From Monoraphidium neglectum (Eukaryota > Chlorophyta > Chlorophyceae > Sphaeropleales > Selenastraceae), in the NCBI RefSeq assembly GCF_000611645.1, contig NW_014012754.1:1-17582 (forward strand): a stretch of 17,582 bases of DNA. Reading direction: 5' to 3'. The stretch's first letter is position 1; the number at the start of each line of letters is the position of its first letter. A program made the position numbers and the translations under genes. Shown here piece by piece: positions 9,683 through 17,582 of the stretch. A model generated the notes under the pieces. The model was not told the origin of the DNA. It did no database searches and saw only the letters and a program-made list of their open reading frames with translations.

Positions 9683-10574
9683 ATGGCACGCGCTGTGTCC
9701 GAGGAGGGAGCGCTGGTGGCGGTCATTGCGGATGAGGACACGATCACGGGCTTCCTGCTGGCCGGCGTCGGCGACGTCGACCTCCGAAAGCGCACCAACT
9801 TTCTCATTGTGGACGGGAAGACCACCGTGCGCCACATCGAGACGAGCTTCAAGGAGTTTTCTGCGCGGGACGACATCGCAATCATCCTGATTTCGCAGCC
9901 GATTGCCAACATGATCCGCCACGTGATTGCGAACCACAATAAGGTGCGGCGAGGGTTCGCATCCTGCACAGCCAGGAGCGGCGCTGGGCACGGCCGCATT
10001 TATCACAGAGGCGTTGCGTCGCATTCATCACAGAGGCACCGCACGCCTCTGCGGGGGCGCACGTGTGGCTAGAGGGCAGTGGTGGCGACTGTGGCAGCAG
10101 ACCACAACGGCCAGCCGCGCGGGCAACGCAGCCCTTGCAGCCGGTTTCTGTGGCAGCGGGGTCGTGGAGGATCCCGTCGCCGCGTCCCCCGGCGCGTTGG
10201 TCGCAGGCGCACCTTCAACGCTGGCCCCACTGACGTGCGCTGCGCTGTCCCGTTCCTTTTTCTCCGCCACGCGCCATGCGCTGTCACGCCAGCCCATCCC
10301 TGCTGTCCTGGAGATTCCCAGCAAGGATGCCCCTTATGACCCCAACCAGGTGGGTCAACCTCGGGGTTGGCGGGGCAGCCGATGCGCTGGGCAGACGGCG
10401 AGCTGTGCACAGCTCCGTCCTTGTCTGCAGATCGGATATCCAGCAGCGCATTTGCGGCAATCTTCACTAAACTCGGCACATTCACAGTCAGCATGGCTGA
10501 GCGCTGCCTGACTATTCTGCTCATGCCAGGATTCTCTGCTGATCCGCGTGAAGCACCTTCTGGGCCTCGCCTGA
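9683..10574 (+). CDS. VMA7: V-type H+-ATPase subunit F
   Basis: Exons 9683-9943, 10293-10349 and 10530-10574 join in phase 0 to give 120 aa, the normal length of eukaryotic subunit F. Motifs in order: VAVIADEDTITGFLLAGVG (residues 12-30), DLRKRTNFLIVD (33-44), IETSFKEFSARDDIAIILIS (52-71), ANMIRHVI (75-82), then PAVLEIPSKDAPYDPNQ (exon 2) and DSLLIRVKHLLGLA plus stop (exon 3), all matching the family. Subunit F sits in the central rotor stalk of the V1 sector with subunit D and couples ATP hydrolysis to proton pumping into vacuoles and other acidic compartments. The last exon was placed at CATGCCAG/GATTCT because it restores the conserved DS-x-L-x-RVK-x-L end. Earlier acceptors at about 10432 and 10445 give unrelated C-termini. 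The start is the first ATG, directly before the conserved core. The gene is a housekeeping one. Confidence 0.97.
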
Positions 10575-11470
10575 CCCGTGGCCGGTGGTGGCGCGCGCCT
10601 GCGGCCGATGCGAAGCTGGTGCGGCGTGACGGTCTGCACGAGGAGTTCTGCAGCGGCAGCTGTGATTGTATTGCAGCAGGCTGTTGCAACAACCTGGCTG
10701 CTGTGAGCATGTCGTCGGCCCAGCATGTTCTCTGGTCCCTACTGGGGCGCTTTTTTGCACATGTCACAGCGGCATCGTGCTGCCTGGTAATAGCAGAATA
10801 TGCAACAAGTTACAGTGTGCCTCAGAAATTTTGAATATATGTTGAAGATGTATTGGTGATTTGTGCCGGGTGGATGAGAGAGAGCAAATACGTTGGGGGC
10901 CATCAGGGATGTTGACTATGTGCGAAGCACTTGAGGAAGTCAAGATCTTCATACAGGCGCCGAAAATGCTGTTTGTGTGATTGATTTGATGACCACCGCA
11001 GAATTGCAAGGCCAGCATTGCATCCGGCAATTCACATACCTCTCATGTGCGTACTGAGCTGAGAGCAGAGCACGCGCAGCGGCCGGCAGCGGTGTTTCAA
11101 GGCCGGGGCAGGATGAACACTGCACAACAACAGCAATGGGACAGCTCTGCAACAACAACATATCGAATGCACTCACATAACTGGTTACTCGACAGGATAG
11201 TTGTTGCCATCTTTCCCGCCAGATCACTTTGCGATTACTCACTCATTTGCGAAATCAATCGCGAAACGTACCTTTTTAGGATTCAAAATTCATCTCGAAA
11301 TGCAATTTTATTGAGCCACCATCTGGCTTTTCACGGTCAGCTCGCTCACCGATGGCGCGGGCGCCCTGGCATATCCTCCACATCTCTATTTGGTTTCATC
11401 CGATGATAACATGCATGTAGTGTAGGCAGCAGGCACTCTGCCACCCCTGTGCCTTGAACCATTGAGCATC
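10575..11470. other. Intergenic region between V-ATPase F and the HECT fusion gene
   Basis: About 900 nt, noticeably richer in A/T from about 10790 onward. It should hold the V-ATPase F 3' UTR and the promoter of the next gene. CAA/ACA-rich patches lie at about 11125-11161. No TGTAA on the + strand was found after 10574. An upstream exon of the next gene cannot be excluded: the frame of its ATG stays open back to a TAG at 11423-11425, where an acceptor-like TGTAG occurs. Confidence 0.55.
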
Positions 11471-12741
11471 ATGCCGTCCAGCAGCCAGCTGCTGCAGCGC
11501 GCCATGGCGCATGTGCCAGGGCCTGACACGAACAGCGGCAGCATGGCGCTTTTGAAACACCCCGCAGCTGCACGCGCCCTTCCCCAGCACGGCGAGCGCT
11601 GCCTGCACATCAGCGTCGATTCACCAGGTGAAACGCAACCCCCGCACGCGTGTCGAGCTGACCAGCTGCGCCTTTCTGCCTCCCATCCCCTTCCCTGCCT
11701 GCCTTGCAATCTTGGCCCTACCCCCCCCCCCTCCCTTGCTGCGACACGCGCAGCCCGTGTGACAGCGCTTATCGCCTTCCTAGCGGGCAGCCATGGGAGC
11801 GTCACAGTGGTGGAGGCTGACCCGGTCAGGGCGCCCCTCACATGCGCCGACGTGGCCGCCTGCCATGCGCAGCTGCTGGCGCGCTGCGCGCGAAGCACCG
11901 CAGCAGCAACGCCGTCCGCCGGCGCGGCGGGTGCTTACGAAAGGCCGCAGCTCTGCGCGGACGACGTCTGGGCCGCGGTGCAGGTGGGAGTCTCTCTGTT
12001 TGCACATGTCTGGGGTACATCGCTCACCACATGGATGCAGCCAGAGCAAAAACGAAGCCGCTCTCAAACAGGATGTTGGCCCGCGATGCCACGCATGCGC
12101 TCCGGCGGCGCAACACATGCGCAGGTGCTGGCGGGCAACGCGTTGCTGCCAGACGTGCTCGAGGGCGCGCAGCCGTTCGATGTCGTCATCGTGGGCGCAG
12201 ACGCCAGCGGCGACCAGCTCCCCGCCCTGCTGCCTCTGGTGGCGCCCACCGGTATGCGCACGCGAGTGCCGGCGAGACCGCATTGGAGGGTGCATGGCGC
12301 AGCAGCATGGCGCATGCCTGCCGCCCGTGCTGCTGGCGCGCGCACAACATTTGGCTGCCTTGCACTGGACTGCACTCGTGACAGCCCAGACCACTGGTGT
12401 AATGCCAAAAAATCCCCCACCTTTCACCAGGCCGACTGGTCGCCGTCGTCGATGGCTCCCTCACGATGTTTTCACGACGGCCATCGTCAGCGGGCGCAGA
12501 TGTCGTGGTAGCACCCGCCGCGCCGCTGCAGCGCGCGTTTGACCGCTCGGTGCTGGAGCGAGGCTTCTCGCTGGGGCGCCGCCTGCCGCCCTACAGTCGC
12601 GCGGAGCTGCGGGCGAGCGTCGCGGCACTGCGGGCGCGAGCTTTTGCGGACGGTTATGGCAGCGGAGCGGCACTCTTGCGAGAGTCGAACGCGCAGCAGT
12701 CCGAGGAGATGCAGGCACGCCTGGAGGTGGCGCAAGCCCAG
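11471..12741 (+). other. PIMT-like class I methyltransferase domain (first four exons)
   Basis: The spliced product runs LLQRAMAHVPG, ERCLHISVDSPARVTALIAFLAGSHG, SVTVVEADPV, WAAVQVLAGNALLPDVL, PFDVVIVGADAS and LPLVAPTGRLVAVV, the order of motifs I, post-I, II and III in PIMT-type enzymes. The normal SAM-binding GxGxG of motif I is replaced by SVDSP, and the TISQP substrate loop is missing. Catalytic activity is therefore doubtful. The class I fold is the firmer call; PIMT is the best guess within it. Confidence 0.55.
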
Positions 12742-15700
12742 GTGCGGCGCGGATACCCCCAATGGGTCGCTACCTCTTGGATGTTTTGCAGACTTGCCTC
12801 TTCCATCCTGGAATGCCCGATGCCTCAAACTCAAGCGTATCATCAAAAATTCGAGCAATGTATGCGTTGAATCCCCACACCACCCACAGGTGGAGCAGCT
12901 AGAGCAGCACTTGCAGGCGCTGAGGGTGAAGGATGGCGGCAGCAGTGCAGCCCACGCCGACAGCCGTCCCACAGCTGTTGCTGCGCCGGCACCTGGGACG
13001 GCACAGCCAGCGGCCGCAGCGCACGGGCCCGTAGAAGCCTCGAATGCAACGCCCGTGCCAGCGCCGCGACCGAGGCCACTTACCATGCCACAGGACTGTG
13101 TGCCGTTGACAATGGCAAGCCCCGCCAAGCGCAGCCGCCTCAGCACGCCATTTGATGGCGCGGGCGCCACAGCTGCAGGCGAAGGCGGGCAGAGCCACAC
13201 GTCACGCGTGCTGAGCGCCTGCCGCCAGCGGCTGCGGGAAATTGACGAGGCAGAGAACGCAGAACCGGGTTCCCCTAGCCGCGGCCTTGGCTCCGACCCT
13301 GCCGGCCAGCAGAGCATGCGTGTGCCGCGGCCTCAGGCGCTGCTCGTGCCGCAGCCATCGCAGCCGTCGCCGCGGCTGGCCGTGCAGGCGCACCTGACGC
13401 CACGCAAGCGCACCTTCGCAGCCAGCATCGCCAACTTTTCCCGGGGGTTCTCGCCCGGCCCCGAGGCCGCAACTTCCCCCAAAGGGCTCCAAGACGCCTG
13501 CGGCGGGTCAGGCAAGGGCCAGGGGCGGCCCCAGCTCCACGTGGATGTCGCTGCCGGCTGGCCCGCCGTAGTGCAGACAGTTGAGTACAGCGCATGCGCA
13601 TGCACAGCACCAGAGGGCGGCAGCAGCGCGGCGCTGGATGTGGTGATGTTGGAGGCGGGCCAGGAGCAGGAGAAGCGGGAGCAGCAGCAGCAGCAGCAAG
13701 GGCAGCAGCACCAGCAGCAGCAGGCGGGTAGCGCAGTCCGTGGCGGCAGCGTAGCAGCAGCGCCTCGCGGCACGCTTGCTGCCGCAGCAGCGGCATTGGG
13801 CCTGCCGCTTGATGCTGCTCTGACCGCCGTCACCAGGGGCACGGCCGGTTGCTGCCTGCCCGTGGCGAGCCTCCCACTGCTGTCTGCCGTGCCGCTGGCA
13901 TCGGTGCTGGCGGCTTTCAAGGGCAATGCCACGAGCGCGCCGGCAGCCGCCAGTAATGCGGATTGTGGGCCAGAGGCCGATGGCAGCAGAGCGAGCGGGC
14001 CGGCGGTGATATCCAGCGTGCTGGGCAGCACGCCTGTGCGGCTGTGGTGCCTGCCGCTGCCTCCGGGGACGCCGTACACGTCCCTAGGCTCCATCTGCAG
14101 CGGCGTGCTGCAACGCCACCCGTCGACGACGGCTCTGCTCTCTGCTTGCTGGCTTCAGGGGACGCCTGGTGGCGTGGGCGAGCTTGCCAGCGGAGGGCGC
14201 CCGCAGGTGCAAGGCGCAGCCGCCGGCCTGGCAGTTGCGGTGCAGGGGGTGCCGGCTGCGCGATCATACCTTCTTTTGCTTGAGGAGGGCTTCGGCTCAG
14301 AAACCCTGGAGCAGCGCCTGTCGCTGCCTAAGGGTGCCCCGCTGAGCTGGCAGGAGGCGTGCGCGGTGGCAAGCGACACAGCGAGCGCTCTAGCGTGCAT
14401 GGCGGCGCCTTCATTCTTCAGCTCGAGCTGGGCGCTGCGCCAGGCCGCCTCAGCGGCGACGCCTGGTGCGGCCGACGGCTGGGAGGGGCTACAAGCAGCG
14501 CCTTCCTCATCGCCTCGCACGCCTCCCGCGGGCTCGGCGGCAGCCCCGGCTTGGCGCGGCCGCATGGCGCCCACGGCTGCACCTGAAGCCTGTGCGGGAT
14601 CGGCGTTGCCCGCGCCGTCGACTCGGCTGGCGCGCGGTGTCTTGAGGTTCTGCCCTGCTTTTGGCGCGGCGGACGTATGGCTCGCAGGCGCCTGGGGCGG
14701 CGGCGGTGCTGGCGGCCGGGTCACGGGCGCCAAGGTGTCGCTGGTCAGGGCCCTGCTGCTGCAGCTGCTGCCAGAGGGGGAGGGCGAGGCGTGCGCCGCC
14801 GAGGTGCGCCCTGGGTTGAGCGAAGCTGGCGCCCGTGGCGACTTCCAGCATCGCGTTGCATCAGTCAATCCCCACACATGTTGATTGCTTTGCTGATGTC
14901 ACAGCTTCAGGTGTTTGAGCACCACCTGGTTCCCACAACGCTTCTTGCCCACCACAGGACGACGGCCCCTGGGCCACGCCTGTCCCTTCGGACAGGCGGC
15001 GCCACCTTGGCGGCTTTGGGACTTGCAACAGCGACGGCGCGTCGGACGGGGAGCAGGAGGGCACTGCAGTGCTGCGCCTCGCCACGTCGGGCCTGCCAGC
15101 GCTGGGCGTGCTGCTGCTGCAGCTGCTGACAGAGCAAGCGGCGCCCGAGGCGGCCGTGGGTGTGGCGCGCCGGGCGGTCGTGGCCCTGCAGGAGGTGCGT
15201 GAGCGGATGGGCGCCCCGCTGCCGACAGTGGGTCCGTGTGTGTGTGTGGGTGTGTGTGCGTGCGTGTGTGCGTGTGTGTGTGTGTGTGTTGGTGTGCTAC
15301 TGCAGCGAATGTGCATACGTACGCAACATTTGCGTTGCGGCACATGTGTGTGTGTGTTTGTCTGTGTGTGTGTCTGCAAGCATACGCTTGGACGCTTGTG
15401 TGCATGTGTGTGATTAATTGTGTCCGTAGTGTGTGCCCATTCTGTGTCATGTTGCTCTTCAGCGCCACACCCCCGCGCATGCAAACCACCCGCGCAATCG
15501 CACAGGCTCACACACCCGATGCGCTCACAGCCGTGTGCTCGCGCGGCCCTGGCGCCGCCCGCACGTGGCGCGACGCGTCGCAACACCTGGCGGCGCCGCT
15601 GGCGCAGCTGGGGCTGGCCCTGGTTGATGGTGAGCCAGCTGGTACCCCCCACGTCGCCAGCGGCCCTCATACCGCGCCTCTGCACCCCTTGGCCCCCCTC

Positions 15701-16398
15701 ATAAGCGGTTGTGTTCACACCCAGCCCTTTGCTGTCACACGCGCCAGGCGCGCCTCTGCAACTCACCCCCAAGACTCACCGCTCTTGCCTTGATGCTCGG
15801 GGGCTTTTCATGCGCGTCTTGCGCCACCCGAAACGATGCCCGTGCACCTTGAAACCCTTCACACCCAATGAACCCCAGGCAGTGCGAGGGACGTAGAACT
15901 GGACGTGCTGCCGCGGCTGGAGTCGCTGCTGGCCCACGCGCGCGCCTCCGAAGCACCGCCCGCGACGGTGGGGCGGCCGGGCCCCTGCGCGCCGACGAGG
16001 GTGGCGGCGGCGGCGGCAGCGGGTGGGGCGTCCCATGAGTTGCACACGGACGCGCGTCGTCGCGCGGCGGCGTCGGAGGGCAGCACATTAGAGGACAGGC
16101 TGAGCGGCGTCGAGGCTGAGTGGCTCCGCGCCACCTTCCCGGCCAGGTGGGTGCTGGAGCCTCACTCGGCCGCGTGAGCGTGCACCCTGTCCACCGCGCA
16201 CGTCTTCCCCGTCAGCCGTCTCCGCCTGACTTCGCACCGTGGTGCATCTGCACACCCACTCGGGGCTTGCGGCTGTGGAGGCTGTCTGGCCCCTTGCATA
16301 CGACGTGGTGCTGTGCTTGGTTGAGGCTGACCAACCGCCTCGTCGGAGATACCGGCACACTTCTCTCCATCGTATGCACACACGCTAGCCCCCCCCCC

Positions 16399-16437
<39 letters not shown>

Positions 16438-17582
16438 GTGTGCCCGCACACTGTGCGCGCGTGCGGTGTTTCACAGGCGCGCCAAGCTGCTCCAGGACCT
16501 GTCGCGCCTGGCGCGCGACCGCCCCACGTTCAAGCTGCGCGTCTGCCGCGCTGACGTGGCCGCCGGCGTGCTCGCAGCCATGGGCCGCTGTGGGGGCCGC
16601 GGCGCGGGGGCGGCCTCCATCCTGTACCAGCCCTTGAGCTGCGCCTATGAGGGTGGGCGGTTCGCACGGGCTCCATGTGTTGCACACACAAGCGTCAAAA
16701 GGGCCGCCACGTCCGAGGGGGCTGCTGGGTGCAGCCGCGGCTGTGTTGCACTGAGCGTAAGCTGTTGCGGCCGGGGGCACATATCGCTCTTGCGGCAACA
16801 CAAACAGTCCAGCGGCAGCTGCGTGAACTGCGGCATGCACCCGGCGTCCGTGCGTCTGCACAAGCAATCACCCCCGCGCCGCTTTTGCAGGCGAGGCGGC
16901 CCAGGACGCCGGGGGCGTGACGCGTGACCTGATCTCTGCGCTGACTCAGCAGCTGTGCAGCCCCGCGGCGGGCCTGTTCAGGCGTGTGGGCGGCGGCGGC
17001 GACGGCGGCGGCGGCGGCGGCGGGCGGCTGTACCCTGTGCCGGGCGAGTGCGGCGCGGCGCAGGCGCGCAGGTTCAAGCTGCTCGGCCAGTTCATGGCCA
17101 AGGTGGGTGGGTGTGGCTGGCGGCCAGGGGTTTTAGAGAGACGGACGGAAGGTTATTGATTGGGGCGGAGTGCACACCACCCTTGCATGCTTCATTGGAG
17201 GGGGTGGGGACAGGCCGCCGAGAGGAGGCCCAAGAGTTGCCCTCCCGCTCTCTCAGCAAATGGCAAGTGGTGCCAACCCCATGCATCCGCACCCAACACA
17301 CCCCTTGCCCTGCCACAGGCCCTCATAGAGAGCGCCCGCAGCGCGGCCGTCGCCGGCGCCGACGGCTCCCTCCCGCCCGCCGCGCGCCGCGGCTCGCTCG
17401 GCGCGGTGGCCCTCCACCTGCCCGTCGCGCCGCCGTTCTGGAAGGTGCTGCTGGGGGCCCAGGTCACGTTTGCTGACCTGGCGGACCTTGATACCGCAGA
17501 GCATACCAGCCTGAGGGCGCTGCTGGGGGCGCCCCTGGAGGAGGGGACGCTGTTCGAGGCGTTTGAGCTGAGCTTTGGGGGC
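11471..17582 (+). CDS. Methyltransferase-like / pseudokinase-like / HECT E3 ubiquitin ligase fusion (3' end outside window)
   Basis: Exons read as 11471-11627, 11754-11983, 12125-12251, 12431-12741, 12890-14803, 14958-15194, 15506-15629, 15897-16146, 16477-16652, 16891-17102 and 17319 onward; 1334 codons with no stop and all phases agreeing. Residues 1-185 resemble a class I (PIMT-like) methyltransferase. About 215-290 form a helical/coiled-coil segment (SEEMQARLEVAQAQ, VEQLEQHLQALRVK). About 290-650 are low complexity with a basic SPAKRSRLSTP patch and a Gln run. About 655-1035 resemble receptor-like or U-box-type kinases (LLLLEEGFGSETLEQRL, LSWQEACAVASDTASALACM, LGVLLLQLLTEQ) without visible VAIK, HRD or DFG motifs. 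From about 1130 a HECT N-lobe follows. HECT ligases pass ubiquitin from E2 to substrate through a C-terminal Cys, which lies outside the window. Uncertain points: the true N-terminus, the donor after exon 6 (15195 or 15232), the exon 7 start (15506 or 15531) and the unusual GTAG acceptor at 15896. Two adjacent genes remain possible. Confidence 0.75.
13665..13725. repeat. CAG repeat coding for polyglutamine
   Basis: GAGCAGCAGCAGCAG runs in frame inside the 1.9-kb exon encode a Gln-rich tract (EKREQQQQQQGQQHQQQQ) in the low-complexity linker between the methyltransferase-like and kinase-like parts. Replication slippage is the likely origin. Confidence 0.85.
15229..15412. repeat. TG microsatellite in an intron of the HECT fusion gene
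   Basis: (TG)n tracts with interruptions lie in the 5' half of the intron after exon 6, starting within 40 nt of the possible donors. On the sense strand the repeat is TG, as at the 5' end of the D27 intron. Confidence 0.9.
16380..16450. repeat. CA microsatellite in an intron of the HECT fusion gene
   Basis: A C-run (about 16389-16399) followed by about 15 CA units (16401-16430) and CGTGCGCG lies just upstream of the acceptor at 16476. It is CA on the sense strand, as in the Tudor-like gene's introns. Confidence 0.9.
16477..17582 (+). other. HECT domain N-lobe (partial)
   Basis: After RPTFKLRVCRADVA come LSCAYEGEAAQDAGGVTRDL, ISALTQQLCSPAAGLF, ARRFKLLGQFMAKALIES, LPVAPPFWKVLLGAQVTF and ADLADLDTAEHTSLRALL. 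These are the HECT signatures Y/FEGE..xDAGG-x-R/T-R, L-x-x-LF-x-P-x-x-GLF, F-x-x-LG-x-x-MAKAL and the P-x-F-x-K-x-LLG helix. A Gly run (about 16988-17029) and an Ala/Gly insert after MAKAL expand loops compared with typical members. The C-lobe with the catalytic Cys is not in the window. Confidence 0.92.

Noticed and set aside
10431..10470. Alternative last exon of V-ATPase F (SDIQQRICGNLH)
   Set aside because: It needs a different phase and does not match the family C-terminus, while 10530-10574 fits exactly in phase 0.
11047..11406. 119-codon + strand frame upstream of the fusion gene
   Set aside because: It begins at a non-ATG codon, is A/T-rich without the GC3 bias of local genes, and has no domain motif.
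13333..14877. Long minus-strand frames opposite the 1.9-kb exon
   Set aside because: Antisense shadows typical of GC-rich coding DNA; the sense frame joins neighbouring exons in phase.
1..17582. tRNA, rRNA, CRISPR array, transposon ends
   Set aside because: No cloverleaf, rRNA signature, spaced repeat array, transposase or long terminal inverted repeat was seen by eye on either strand.

Overview
The window looks like nuclear DNA of a green alga (Chlorophyta). It is GC-rich, its genes carry many short introns (about 80-640 nt) with GTGAGT/GTGCGT-type donors, coding sequence strongly prefers G or C at third codon positions, and CA/TG microsatellites sit inside the introns. A chloroplast-targeted DWARF27-like protein and the Ala/Pro/Gln-rich low-complexity proteins fit this lineage. 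The assignment is inferred from style and is not a species call. No tRNA, rRNA, CRISPR array or transposon was seen.

Layout: (1) 1-2448, + strand: 3' part of a gene whose product has a Tudor-like (chromatin-reader type) beta-barrel segment; its introns hold two large CA-repeat blocks, one with a 100-bp tandem duplication. (2) 2449-3907: about 1.46 kb between converging genes, with a 10-bp inverted repeat and a CTG/CAG triplet tract. (3) 3908-6369, - strand: a six-exon gene for an unrecognised secreted or type II membrane protein, a Cys-rich core between two Pro/Ala/Gln-rich arms. (4) 6725-9209, - strand: a complete seven-exon DWARF27-like (DUF4033) carotenoid isomerase gene, including a 10-nt micro-exon. 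(5) 9210-9682: divergent promoter region. (6) 9683-10574, + strand: a complete three-exon gene for vacuolar H+-ATPase subunit F. (7) 10575-11470: intergenic. (8) 11471 to the window end, + strand: one long open gene model joining a class I methyltransferase fold (best match protein-L-isoaspartate methyltransferase, PIMT), a coiled coil, a long low-complexity segment, a receptor-kinase-like pseudokinase region and the N-lobe of a HECT E3 ubiquitin ligase. The window ends before the HECT catalytic cysteine.

Exon boundaries were set by eye from GT-AG sites, reading-frame phase and family conservation. In the D27 and V-ATPase genes every junction agrees in phase and restores conserved family motifs, so these models are strong. 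In the Cys-rich gene and the HECT gene the phases close consistently, but a few junctions have alternatives, which are stated. The genes do not form an operon-like pathway; each is an independent nuclear transcription unit, apart from the shared D27/V-ATPase promoter region. The most interesting item is the methyltransferase/pseudokinase/HECT fusion. Next are the D27 micro-exon, and an intron whose TG-rich 5' end and CA-rich 3' end could pair in the transcript.
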